Source: Aphrophora alni (lineage: Eukaryota > Arthropoda > Insecta > Hemiptera > Aphrophoridae). Taken from it: a stretch of 64,000 bases of DNA. Under the pieces are notes generated by a model. That model ran no database searches and was not told the origin of the DNA. It saw only the letters and a list, made by a program, of their open reading frames with translations. The translations under genes were made by a program, and so were the position numbers. The DNA lies in NCBI GenBank assembly GCA_963513935.1, contig OY740769.1:106309762-106373761 (forward strand), in the 5' to 3' direction. Below, piece by piece: positions 25,073-37,344 of this stretch; the first letter of the stretch is position 1, and each line of letters starts with the position of its first letter.

Positions 25073-26400
25073 CAATTTGGATTTAAAAGCTAAAGAAGCA
25101 CAAGTGAAGCTCTACTATTCATGACAAATAGAATTTATAAAGGCTTTGAAAGACAGAAATCGATGGTAGTCACATTAATAGACTTTGGATCTAAATTTGA
25201 CAAGTTACCCAGTCAATGGTGTTGCTCTAATCCATGAAAATGGAAATTAGAGGAAGGATGCTCTACAGTATATCTCAAACTTCTTAAAGGAAGGTTTTTT
25301 CAAGATTTTAGTAAATGGCTTAAATTAAAATAACTTACTGCAGCAAAGTGTGGAGTTCGGCTTCTAAGACTCATATTGATAAGGTTAGAAAAATACAGAT
25401 AGCTGCCTTAAGAATTGTGCTTAGGTCCATGAGGACAACACCTGCAGCAAGGGAAACTGAGTTAGGTATAGAATCATAGAATCTCTATATTGAGAAACAG
25501 TGTTGGTACAAACACATAAAATTCAATTATAAACCCATTTCATCCTGAAGGAAAGTTAAATTCAATCAGATTGATTAAACAAGGCTTCTCTTAAAAAGTA
25601 AATAAACCTCAGAATAAATTGCCAGAACCAGCATTTGAACTAATTACCATCTGAAAATACCTGCTTTCTTCCAAGATCCTTTGAGAGAACACTGCAGTAT
25701 GCTAATAGAAGAAACCTTGCCCTCCAGACTCACAAAAAAAGAAGATGTGGAGAATTTGAAACGAGAATCGATAAAAATGATCAATACAAACTACGAAGAT
25801 TATGTAAAAATATTCGCAGGCGGTTCATTGGATCAATTGAACAGAAAACAGATACAGTATACTACAACTAGAAAACCAAGGAAAAGTATTATGCCCCTAT
25901 AAATGTGCATCGTCAAACATTGACGGAAAACTCTTGTCGAGCAATGCAGCTCTAACAGTCTGTCATATGTAGAGAAAGATATTTGTATCCTGACAAATTC
26001 CATATCTGCCTTGCAAACCATTGGAGGGTTCAGTCCAACAGATTACTCATATTTAGGATTATGGAAATTAAATCCTTACTCCATAAACAGCAAGAGAGGA
26101 TTAATCGTGTAGCACTTCAATGGATTCCTGTCCACTACAGTATAGAGACACCAAAGACTGCAGCTATAATGTCATCGAACTTGCCACAACAATATTCTTT
26201 CTCTTGTTACAAAAGAGATGCTACATCAGTAATAAGACTGGAGTGGACAGAGAGGTGGAGAAAACATTCAACCTGCATCCGAAACTAGCTCTCTCAGATA
26301 TGTAAAGAGGAGTACCCCACACAGTTGCACTGTTTGTTGCGAGAGCAAAAATGGTCCATAAGCACAACGACAAGATAACTTCATTGCTTTTTTAAAGGTT
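25073..26400 (+). pseudogene. Non-LTR retrotransposon (LINE) reverse transcriptase/RNase H relic
   Basis: Degenerate fragments in several frames. At 25073 the frame reads QFGFKS, stop, RSTSEALL, then VVTLIDFGSKFDKL. This matches the reverse transcriptase pattern Q-x-G-F-R-x-x-x-S-T-x-x-A-L ... D-F-S-K-A-F-D. Around 25340-25500 WSSASKTHIDKVRKIQIAAL and RTTPAAARETELGIES resemble the conserved segment downstream of the RT in Jockey/R1-type elements. At 26085-26140 ERINRVALQWIPVHYSI resembles the RNase H block with W-I-P-x-H. There are multiple stops and frameshifts. An AATAAA near 26562 suggests the 3' end. Confidence 0.7.
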
Positions 26401-27754
26401 ATGTTAATAATTTATTTACCTTTAGTTTTTTTCTGTTCACAGTCCTTCTTTTGTTTCTTTTATCCTATTGGTTATGACATTTCGCCTATTATTCAGACAT
26501 TATCAAACCTCTTCTTTTTGTTGTTTATTCTTGCATTGGTTTAATGTGTGTCACTTGTTCGAAATAAATAAAACATATATACACCACATTTAAGAATAAC
26601 ACGTATACAGAACACTCTACATAAATATTTTAAAGTTTTTCAGTTATCGTGGTAAACAAGTGTGTCCACATTCATGTCCTAATCGATACTGGCCTTATCA
26701 GTACTATAGGTTGTGTGGTTTGGATTGATACACATTTGAATGATTTTGTCGAAAATTGTGTTAGATTGGAATAAAAGAAGAAAAAACTAAAAACCCAACA
26801 AAAGAAAAAACCAAATACATTGGAATAGAGTATTATGGATTATTGAACAATGTCACAGCAAGAATTTTCAATAGACATGGTTGCACACTTGTGTAGAATA
26901 ACACATTTATAGAACAACAAATAATTAATTCAAGTAATTATTCAAATAGAACCATATCAATCCAACACACACAATCCACAGTACTGATAAATGTAACCAG
27001 TTTCGATTAGGACATGAACGCAGACACACTTGTTCACCACGATAACTCCAAAACATTTAAATGGTAATGTTAAGTGTTGTGTATACATGTTATTATTAAA
27101 TGTGATGTATATATGTTTTGTTTATTTCGAACAAGTGACACACATTAAACCAATGCAAGAATAAACAAAAAGAAGAGCTTTATAATGCCTGAATAATAAA
27201 CAAAACATTGTAACCAATAGGGTAAAACAAACAAAAGAAGGTCTGTGAACATAAAAAAACCAAAGGTAAATAAGTTATTAACATAACTTGTCCAGCAGGG
27301 CAATCAGTGATAATGAGTATACAATAGTGAATCACTCAGAGGAAAGCCATTAAGATACCGCCTCATAGTGCTATAATCCATTCTTGCTCTCGCAACAAAT
27401 AGCATAACTGGTGCTACTTTCAGGTGCAAGTTGAATGTTTTCTTCATCTCTCTGTCCACCCCAGTCTTATTACTGCTGTAGCATCTCTTTTGCAACATGA
27501 GAAAGAATATTGTTGAGACAAGTTCAATGACATTATAGCTGCAGTCTTTGCTGTCACGTCCCCTAGTTCATTTCGCATTATACTGCAGTGGACAGGAATC
27601 CATTGAAGTGCTACACGATTAATCCTCTCTTGCTGTTTATGGAGTAAGGACTTAATTTCTATAATCCTAAATGAGTAATCTGTTGGACTGAACCCTCCAA
27701 TGGTTTGCAAGGCAGATATGGAATATGTCAGGATACAAATATCTTTCTCTGCAT
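25963..27754. repeat. Large inverted repeat: two LINE 3' ends facing each other
   Basis: The left arm (about 25963-26745) and the right arm (about 26945-27754) are inverted copies. Both carry the RNase H-like segment (GGGTTCAGTCCAACAGATTA on the left and its inverse on the right), the 3' sequence CACTTGTTCGAAATAAATAA, and the block CATGTCCTAATCGA. They face tail to tail around a ~200-bp unmatched centre. Divergence is moderate. Confidence 0.8.
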
Positions 27755-27794
27755 ATGAACAAGTAACACACATTAAGTTTCTCTTAAATGACAC
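27130..27794 (-). pseudogene. LINE RNase H/3' end relic, inverted copy
   Basis: Minus-strand counterpart of the relic at 25963-26745. The open frame 27444-27794 includes ERINRVALQWIPVHCSIMRN then ELGDVTAKTAAI. This fits the RNase H signature W-I-P-x-H-x-x-I-x-G-N-E-x-A-D-x-x-A-K, with G to R and A-D to G-D changes. No upstream catalytic RT is present in this copy. Confidence 0.7.
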
Positions 27795-27799
27795 ATTTA

Positions 27800-30700
27800 A
27801 TAGTTACATTTCAGACCTTATTAATGATTATGATCTCATAGGTTTTCAAATTTAAACAGAAGTTGTTCTTGGAGCTTTATTAGCAAATTTAGAGGACAAT
27901 GCTAAGAGGAAAGTGAAGGAACACTTACTCTAATAAACCTACTAACTCAATATTCACGAGACTGAGCATTACAAAAGTAGATCCATGGCACTCAATCAGA
28001 ATTTATAAAAAAATAATATTTATTTATTGTATGATCACCTGTCTTTACAAGGTCATACATATAATACACAATGATAAACCAAACAAAAATATAATTTCTA
28101 TGTTGTCAAACTTTGTTTAATGCAAATGTAATATGTAAGCATGGAACATCTCTAACCAATAATAATCTTTAGTCGGTAATTGAAATAATTATTAATTGAT
28201 ACAAAAGGTTAAATTAGGAAATAAAGAGAAAATTATTAAAAAACATTAAGTTGACAATTTTGAAATCTGGTAAAAGAATATAGGTGTTTTTGTAATGATG
28301 AATAAAAAGTAAATTTAAATAAATGTGTTGTAGCGGGAAAGACTGCTTTTGTGTGGAACAAAGACCTAACATTACATGATATGCCATAAAAGGTCATGAT
28401 CCTGATCTTGTGATTTGATTGGTTCTAAATGTAAAATTCAAACAACCTTAGAGAGCGGGAGTTGCATAGACATGAATTAGAAGCAACTCTGTCTGGAACA
28501 AAATTTTTAGACATTATTCGAGAAGATGGTGATGTAGTCAGACGTATAAGACAGTTGTCCTCAAAGCGAGGCTTTATTTTTGAATGTTAAAAGAAGAAAT
28601 GAGTGTGAGCTGATTTGATTTGAATAAAGAAAGGTGTTTAGTGAACCTATGAAGGTAACAAGTTATGAAAATTAAAAAAATGATAGTATAAAAATATACG
28701 GACGAAATAAGTCGTACGTAAGTTATGCAGTTACTAACATAACCAAACTTCATAAAAATATAGAACAGTGAAAGATTAATAGATTTAAAGATGAAAAACA
28801 TTAGAATTAAGACTCTTGTTTTAAGTGTAAATTGTTTAATATTGATAATATAGATTTCATTTTAGGTTTAGTAAAATTTAAAAAAATTTAACATGAATTT
28901 CTAAAAAATTATTGAAGAGCAGCTAATCACATTGGACATTTTGAAGCTGGGAAGTAAGGCAAGAACCTAGTAAGTAAAATAAATAATAATAAATTAGTAA
29001 GTAACTATGTAAGGTATACTCAGTACCGTTACAAAATGACACCCAACGTGTGTAAGGTACACTCAGAACTGTTACAAAAATTGGAAAAAATTAAAAAGAC
29101 AAGTTATGAAACAAACACTCAAGTTTATTTACTAATTAATTAATTATAGTACCTACTAATCATACACTTCCCCTATCTATTGAACATTTTTACAAGTTTC
29201 CTAAAATGTACGACAGATTTGTACAGGGAAGTTATATGAAAACAACAACAGTAATAACAACAACAATAAATTTAGAATAGGCCAGTATTATATATTTTAC
29301 ACAATATGAGAAGAACAGCGAAATTACAGTATTTTAAATTAAAACAAACAGTAACACAAATTTGTGTATAAAAAATTGTAAATTTAATAACTAATAATAT
29401 AGTTTTATTTTCACCTGTTTTAGTTTTAAGATACTAGATTTCACTGATAAAATAAGGACATTAAAGCTACATGCCTTGCAATTTTAAAAATCAATTCTAA
29501 CCTGATATATCTATATTTAAAAACAATATTTATTTAACATGTTCAAAAAAAGAATATAAGTTTTTTAATTTAGAATATTTATTTTTAGTACCTAAATGTA
29601 GATTTTGTAAACTATTAAGAAACATAAATAATTATACAATACTTGTAAAATAAATCGTCCACAAACATTGAACAAACTTTCCAAACACAACAGAATTAAC
29701 AAAAATCCAATAACACTCATATACAAAACAAGAGTTTACAGTAAAGATAAAACAACAAGAGTAGGCCTATAATTCAAGAATGCTTATTAAGTAGACATGA
29801 AATAATTGAGAAAGTTATTGTCAGACTATTTTTTCTAACTGTTAATAAAACGTCTCCTTTATTTTCCTCCAAATATTTCTCATGAGAGAAAAAAAGGTAT
29901 TATTTAGGTTTTACAAATATTCTTTGGAGTAAAACAAAAGTAAAAGACCATACAAAAGTCTGTCTGTATAACAATCTGCCTTATCTCAAAAAAATGCAAT
30001 AAGAATTTATTATTGTACAACTAAGTATAAAACAAGTAGGTTTTGTAGGAAAGTATGTTCAATGTATATGATGTATATAATAAACCATTTATTTTAAAAT
30101 TTAACATTCTTTAAAATTAAAATGACAAACTAGATATGGAATAGACAAATAAAAATGTTTTGAGCATGTGAAACCAGTTTTTAATTTTAATTAGGTTCAA
30201 TAAATATACTATATCAATAACATTTATTTGGTATAAGGAGTTACGAAATAATTATATTTGAATTTGACTTCTTTCTTTTAGTTATCTCTTGTGTATCCAA
30301 ATTTTATAACTTTTTTTTTATAAGCGGAAATCCTAAATCTACTTGGGTATTTTGAGTGACAAAATTACAAAAATCCTTCAGCAACTAAGGCCAAAAACAA
30401 TCTTGTTAGCATTGATCTCAAGTTACAAATTATAAATATATTAGTCTACAAATTCTTGAAACAGTAAAAGACACATTGGACTGAATTTTATTTAAGAATT
30501 TTAGTTATTGTGAATGCTTACCTAAAAACATTTAATAAAAACAAATAATTAATTATAAATCATCAAATTTTAGAAAGGATGGACAACAAAATATTTAACC
30601 CAAAATATGTCCTTGGAAGTTACAATATTACATTTTTAATTGATTAAAAAAGACATCAAAAATATTTTTAGTTTGGAGAGGGCAAATTTATTGCTTACAT

Positions 30701-33490
30701 TAATTAGTTCTTAGAGATATTTTAAAGTTACAAACAAAATATTTATGTATTTAGAGGTGAGCATATTTGTTGTTAACAATTTAATTGCAAAATGGTAACT
30801 TTTTTTATATTTGATAAAAAATATCTCCATTTTCAACTCTACAGCACAGTTGTTAATCTTTATAATAACCATTATTTACTAGAGTTTCATTAACATCCAT
30901 TAATAAAATTTCTATACTTATAGCTAATTGTATAAAATAGACATGAGGTTGAGGTAATAACTTTACTGACTAAACCAATTGACTTCAAAACCATCTTATA
31001 TTCTTTATGAATTCTTTTATAGGAGCTACCATAATGGTACCATTTCTCAAAGAGAAACAAATTTTCTGTGTAATATCTATAAGAACCAATTTAAGCAATA
31101 AAAATAGCCCTCTAGATGCAAAGTGTTTTATGTTTTATGTCTTATGATTTATCAATCTATAATTCTTACTTAATAATATGAGAATAACAATCAATTAATA
31201 GATGGAATTATGTTCACATATTTAAGCAAAATGAACCAAAATTAAAAATATTCAAATATACTGTTGCATTAATTGCAAAAATATCACAGGGTGGCTACAA
31301 TATGAACACATTTAAAGCAGTGAAACCTTCTCACAACCAAAGACCAAAGTTTGGAAGCATGTGAATTGGTACCACTACTAATAATCATCATGATGTTATT
31401 ATTACTGATTTTTAAAATTATGTACATTTAAAAAGCTCCATAAAATCTCTTTTAGTTTAATACACACTAGCAGAATATTAACCCTATTAAAGATATTGGC
31501 AAACTATTTTTACATTACAAATTATATACTGGACTGCAAAAAATGTAAAATGCACTACTAATTAAGACTTAATTATTATTACTTAACGTATTAACATGAC
31601 ACAATGAATACAATATTATTTTAGATTAGTTAATATTAACCATGAGTACTTGTACTGTACAGAGTTATTATTTTGTAATCAATAGTTTTCAATGTAACTT
31701 AATACAATCTATCCATTAAATTTCATGAGGTAAATAACAGTTTTCTAGAATAGCTATTTGCATTGTGTTAACTGAATACAGAATAAATAACAAATTTGTA
31801 TTTCATTTTAATATTCATAAAATAATTTTCTGTTGTATTCTTGAATAGGACATGAATTAATAAGTACTTCTTTCTTCTTTTTCATGAGAGTTTCTTCTGT
31901 TACAATTTACACTACCATTCTAATTAATTCTAAATCATGCACTATATTAAATGTTTGTAGAGGTTGTGTAATTCACATACAAAATTTTATAATTAAAGAA
32001 ATACAAGAAGTGGTATCAGGTTATAACAAGTTAAACAGATTAATCCAAATATACCGAATGGATATTATACCCGGAACATATAAATCATTGAGTAGACTAG
32101 AATGGTATTCTGTTTTATTTAAAATTTTTGTGATGTATGTTACAGGAATGCCCACTGTAAAATGTGAAACAACTATAACAAACACTTTAGTGTATCAACA
32201 CGTTTCATTTTGTTTGCACCGTCTGTGTAATGTAGTAGTTTCAATATTCTTAAACTCAACCCTTGAAAATGGACTTTATTAGCCTTATAAAACAACACAA
32301 CTCAGGGCTATTGTAATTGATCAAAATATTTTAATAAAACTTTTAATTTCCAATGATTTAGTGAAATTGTTTACAATTAATAGTATTTCACACTATTACA
32401 GAATTATGATAGATAAAGTTGAAAGCACAAGTCCATTGTATAGGGAAAATTGATCCCCCCCCCCTATATTTTATTATTATGTAAAAAATCATAATGAAAA
32501 CATGTAAGCATGGGACATCTCCCAACCAATAAAAATAATAAAACAATAAATGTTAGGATTAATATTATTAATATATAGAATAATAATAAGAAATAAACAA
32601 ATTATATAAAAGATAAGCAACTGTGAAATGTTCCTAAAATGAACAGTGATAACCAATGATTGTTGAAACAGTTTAAAACAATGAATAACATTGAAAGTTT
32701 AAATTTTGAACTGTGCGCGCCGATCAAATTATCAGACGTTGCACAAGTCCGTTCAGGTAGGAAGTGAAACCCTGGAGAAACTCCCCATGATCCTCAGCGA
32801 GCATTAGCTTTGCCTAGCGTCTGGAGGAAACGTGGTTTTCAGTCTTTGTCAGGATCATACACGGAGCAGTCGTATCAAAAAATGGCTGGACAGACTCGCT
32901 TTCAGTCTAAGTTGGAAAATCTCCGTTAGTTATGAAGTTTAGAACAACTTAAAGTATATGGACATTGTAACTCGTGAGTAAAGTGAAAAAATGTAACATC
33001 ATTGGTTTAATTGGAACATAAATAAGAACTTTGATTTTTGAACATTAATAGTAACAATAATTTGCACATGTTAATAATTCTAGTATTTCATATAGATAAA
33101 TGATAAATGTTAATGATATTTTTATTTAAATAATAATGTCTCTGTTTCTTGATAAAATAAAAAAGGAGATTTCTGTTTTACTAAGAATGTCTGGCTAGAT
33201 AATTTGTGTTAACCTGTGCCACGTTATGCTAGTAACTGTAATTACGATTTGAGATTGCAATCCTGCCCTTAGGATAATTAGAAATGGTAAATTTAAATGT
33301 AGAGTTGTAAGAACGCAGACTTACAACTAGGTAAGTAACTAAAAATTTGATTAAAAGCTTTTAAGGCACATTATAAATGTTACACACTAAATATGTATTT
33401 AAGTTTTCTATTCAATTACAGTATAAGATTTTGTCTACTACAGGATGTAAAATCAAATGTCCAAGGAGCACTGGTGCGATATTGAAAATA
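27800..33490. other. AT-rich stretch with minor repeats
   Basis: No gene recognised. GTAAGCATGGAACATCTC (28136) and GTAAGCATGGGACATCTC (32506), each followed by a variant of CCAATAA, show a shared dispersed repeat end. A GC-richer patch lies at about 32710-32940 (AACCCTGGAGAAACTCCC etc.) without an open frame; it might be a SINE or promoter fragment. The 132-codon open frame at 31884-32282 has no recognisable domain. Confidence 0.4.
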
Positions 33491-34289
33491 AAGAAAACAA
33501 GGATTCCCCGAACCAAAAATAAGAAAAAACTAAGATTATAATAAATCTAGTATGTTTATTATATTCCCTTATGTGTATTTCGATGAAATATTTATCATTC
33601 TCAGAGGTTTAGAACTAACATAAACTTAAAGCTAAGTACCAAGAAGCACCCTCCCTCACTCTTAACTGGCCAATCACTATGAGGCACATCTTGCTCAGGT
33701 AACTGACCCGGATTTGGAAGGGTCAATGCTCTTGCCAACCTTATGGACTACCTGATACACAATACACTATATACTAAACAAGTAAGTAGATTTTACCTAG
33801 ATAATATAAATATAAAAATAAATAGACCTTATCACCCTGAAAAATAACTTAGAAATTACTTTTAAATTAATATAAAATAAAATGAATCCACACAAATTAC
33901 AAAAGTATCATAAAGACTAAAATAGTAGATAGTCGGATAATGAAGCAGAATAATTCAACTATATTTTATTTGATATTTTCATGTATATAATCTGAAAATA
34001 AATAGCAATTTCACCTTTTTCAGAAGACATGTAGAGATTTGATGAATTATTTAGTCTACAGTGTATATTATACAATTTATTCTAAGTTCCGCTTTATTTC
34101 ATTTATTTATTTGAAATCATTATAATTTGTGTGATTCATTTTATTTTAATTTAAGAGTAATTTCAAGTTATTTTTTCAGAGTGATAATTGTTTATCACAA
34201 TTTTGTAGAGTCTATTTAATTGTTTATTTATATTTTCTAGATAAAGTGTACTTACTTGTTGGTTATGTATATAGTTATTGTACCAGGTA

Positions 34290-35052
34290 CAGTGTACTCC
34301 CGATTATCCACGAGCAGTTGATATGCGAGTCTTGCGGAAAAAATTAGTAATATAATTTTACGGTTCTCTTTACCTGTTTAGTACGGGTAACAACCAGTAA
34401 AACAACGATTACGAAGTTGTGCAGTAGAGATAAGCTTAATGCCTAGAGTGGTTGGACTGTGACGCTAATGAGCCAGGTTCGAGCAACTGACGGACCAAGA
34501 AATACCAGACAAAGCAGGAGGGGCGAACGAAGAGCAAAGAGTGAAGAGAAAGTGAAAAAGAAGAAGGAACGAACGTGCACGCATGATTGACACATGAAGT
34601 GGTCTTACAACACATCAATGGACTGCTCACTGCTCCAGTATTTAGAGGAACAAGACAACGACGTGCAGTTACCTAAAAAACTGATGCTTAGAAAAGTTCA
34701 GTCAAAAGAAAGAAAAAAATCAACATTTGATTTTTTTAAACCGTCAGGTAATTAAAATTGCAGTACTGTAGTAGTGTAGCGTAATGTGCTTCCTGTATTT
34801 TTATTTTATTTTACTACATAAACTTTTGTTTATTACACTTTTTTTATTTCATGTAAAATGAGAGTTAAAATGTTTTAAATTTATAGGTTTGTACTGTGTG
34901 TTTTATGTACGTATATTAAAGTCTTTTTATGTCAAAACTATTTTTTTATTACAGTAGATTACCTCTATTTTTAGCATTCTTACAGATTATCCGCGATTTT
35001 TGTTATCCGCAATGTTTGTGGTACCCAATTTCACAGGTAATCGGGAGTAGTT
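34290..35052 (+). mobile_element. Tigger/pogo-like relic nested in the foldback
   Basis: The left end CAGTGTACTCCCGATTATCC follows a TA at 34288-34289. The right side has TTATCCGC motifs and GTAATCGGGAGTA as a decayed inverse. CAGTG...CCCGATTATCC is the typical Tigger terminal repeat. It carries the C-terminal coding fragment at 34618-34755. Confidence 0.75.
34618..34755 (+). pseudogene. Tigger-type transposase C-terminal fragment
   Basis: 46 codons encoding a tail with LLQYLEEQDNDVQLPKKLML then KKSTFDFFKPSG and a stop. The pattern L-x-x-L-R-x-x-x-x-K-x-x-x-K-x-x-T-x-x-x-F-F is the usual C-terminus of Tigger/pogo (TIGD-like) transposases. The DDE catalytic core and DNA-binding domains are absent. 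Confidence 0.55.
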
Positions 35053-35304
35053 CATAACGTTCGCAAGAACATTGATCCTGCCAAATCCGGGTCAGTTACC
35101 TGAGACAAGTTGTGCCTCATAATGATTGGCCAGTTAAGAGCGTGATGGGTGCTACTTGCTTTAGGTTTATGTTTAGTTCAGCTCTAAACCTCTGAGGATG
35201 ATGACTAGGTCATCAAAATGTAAATATGGGTTTATAATAAACTACTAGATTTATTATAATCTTAGTTTCTTTTTGTTTTTATGATTCGGGGAATCCTTGT
35301 TTTC

Positions 35305-37240
35305 CTTACAACATATAAACAATAAAAAACAATTTTTTTTTTTTAATTGTGGATTACTGTACATACGTTTTAGGGTAAATCTGTGAAAATGACAATGGCA
35401 TTATGACTTAAACAAAGGACAATTCAAAAATCTTAATATCCATGTTTAAAAGTCTCGAAATTGAGGATAAGATTGTGAAAAGGCTTAATAAAATGTTGTC
35501 AAATTACAGATGTACTACAGGTTCAATTTTTGGTGTATACACTGTTCAGAGATGACGAGTGGTGTAGCAAGGGGGCAGCGGTTTTGTGTCATAATTGCTA
35601 GGGAAACAAGGGTAATAGCCAAAGCCAAAAATACTCACTGTGTACAAGCACTGAAAAGATCAGTCTTGCAGCTCGTCTTTTCTTGCATAATAGTAATCAA
35701 TTTATTTTGATGTTATATAACAAAACAGTTTCATAACAGGCCCCTAATAAGCCTTATGCACTGTCATTGTCATTCAGGTGCATGTTTTTAGAATAGTGTG
35801 TAGTATGAGTGACAGCTCGCATCAGCCCATAGTAGACGCATTCCTTCCAATACACCACTCGTGTTCTCCGAACAGTAGCTGCATGATATAATCAATATGA
35901 AACCTTATTTTTATATTCAGAGACCAAAGGAGGCTACACATAGTTTATTCCAAATACTGAATACTTTAAGCTTAAATTTGTGTATGTAAGTTTACTATAA
36001 AATGTATAGAAGAAAATGTCAAACATTCTAATTTTTCATAGAAAAACAAGTATGAATTGTTTACTTACTTTCAGGTACACCACATACTTAATTTTCGGCA
36101 TGTGCATAAGATGAATGATGTTTTTGACAGGTAAATTGTCAAATTTTAGTGGAAAGTTGTAAATTTGTTAGAAAATGTTATAAGTCTTTAGACATTTAAC
36201 AGGTTTAGCACTTGGCATATATCAGCTACCTAAACAAATATAATTGTGTATAATTGTTGTAAATCTTTAAAATGTCTATTTACAGATAGTATGGACCTAT
36301 ATTTTAGCACGTTAATAGGTCATATGGGAAAATAAACATGAACAATTCCGATTTTCACAGACAGTATTAGGTAGTAATAAGGCTTAATCTCCCATTAATC
36401 AGAGGCTTAAAATTTGCTAAGAAGGGGTAACTTACAACAAAATGAACATCCAATTTATAAATTGTAGGATCAAAAGAAGACAAAGGGACTGGAAAAAACA
36501 GTATTAAAAAAAAAGAGTTAACGAGGGGCTGAAAAAAATAGAGTTCAAAAGAAAGTTAATAGAGGACCTGGAAAACACAAGGTTCAAAAAGAATTATAAA
36601 GGGGCTAGAAAATGTTATTTACCTATTTTCAAAAAAAGAAAAATTATAATTAGATATCAAGAAGACAAGTTTAATCAACAGAAAATTTCTTAAACCTAAT
36701 TTTCATATGTCTGGGTGTAAAAATTAACATTGAGGAATTGATTACTCACTTTAAAACTACATAAATTTTTTACACAACACAACCTTTATTTTTAAGATTG
36801 GGACATGAAACTGGAAACAAAGGTGTTACCATTTGTGTTCAACAAACACTAAATAATTGAACTAATATCAAATTACTTATCCAGACACACTAGAGATTTC
36901 TTGTTTAGCAGTTACAAATGCAATATGTTTTTAATGCAAATGAATGACTGAGGATCAGAAATATCTTAACAATTTCAAGGAGTAACTCTGTAGTTATAGA
37001 ACCCCGTTTGATTTCTTTATTAGGAATATTGGTATATAACCCACAGAAACATTCACCAAGCCATAATTTTTAGACTTGGGAAGGAGGGGGTAAGGTAAAA
37101 TCGGTCAGATAAAAATTTACCCACCTTAAACATATTTTGCATATATTCTAGAAGTATATTATTTGTTATTGTTAAAATAAGAAATTAAAAGGTTGAGTTT
37201 AAAATCTTCTTACATATTTGTTTTCGCCATTCCGACTACT
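35305..37240. other. AT-rich stretch
   Basis: No gene recognised. The open frame 35510-35710 shows no domain. It contains a purine-rich minisatellite (36487-36612). Confidence 0.45.
36487..36612 (+). repeat. Purine-rich minisatellite, ~39-bp unit, about 3 copies
   Basis: Units begin GGGACTGGAAAAA, GGGGCTGAAAAAAA, GGACCTGGAAAACA and GGGGCTAGAAAA at roughly 39-bp spacing, each followed by a GTTCAAAA- or GTATTAAAA-type segment. Almost purely A/G on the + strand. Confidence 0.65.
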
Positions 37241-37242
37241 GA

Positions 37243-37334
37243 TTAATAAGACTTATAGTCACAATAGTCTATATTTGTATGTAGTTATATCACTACATAC
37301 AAATATAGACTATTGTGACGGTAAGTCTTATTAA
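37243..37334. repeat. Near-perfect 92-bp palindrome
   Basis: The left arm TTAATAAGACTTATAGTCAC and onward is mirrored by GTGACGGTAAGTCTTATTAA. The centre is GTAGTTATATCACTAC. The only obvious arm mismatches are in TATAGTCAC versus TACCGTCAC. It shares its arm with the repeat at 7366-7475, so it is a snap-back member of a dispersed family. Confidence 0.85.
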
Positions 37335-37344
37335 TATATTTAAT

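Larger units (their letters stand above)
33493..35304. mobile_element. Foldback element with ~260-bp inverted arms, interrupted by a Tigger relic
   Basis: The left arm (33493-33750) and right arm (about 35053-35304) are inverted copies. Examples are AACAAGGATTCCCCGAA against TTCGGGGAATCCTTGTT, CTAAGATTATAATAAATCTA against its inverse at 35243-35262, and TCAGGTAACTGACCCGGATT against AATCCGGGTCAGTTACCTGA with one change. The inner part holds AT-rich sequence and, at 34290-35052, a separate TA-flanked element. Each arm contains a hammerhead-like motif next to CTCTGAG. Confidence 0.8.

Noticed and set aside
28574..28801. 75-codon minus-strand open frame, hydrophobic
   Set aside because: Phe/Ile/Tyr-rich translation typical of AT-rich noncoding DNA; no start or splice context.
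31884..32282. 132-codon open frame on +, rich in Cys and hydrophobics
   Set aside because: No domain, no clear splice context, and AT-rich codon choice. Length alone is not convincing in this composition; it could be tested by RNA-seq and protein search.
32450..32465. C-run followed by a GC-richer region as a possible promoter
   Set aside because: No linked exon or core promoter pattern; a homopolymer C-run and repeat fragment are simpler explanations.
33444..33485. Acceptor followed by 13 open codons and TGA (DVKSNVQGALVRY)
   Set aside because: Too short, no partner exon, directly beside a foldback element.
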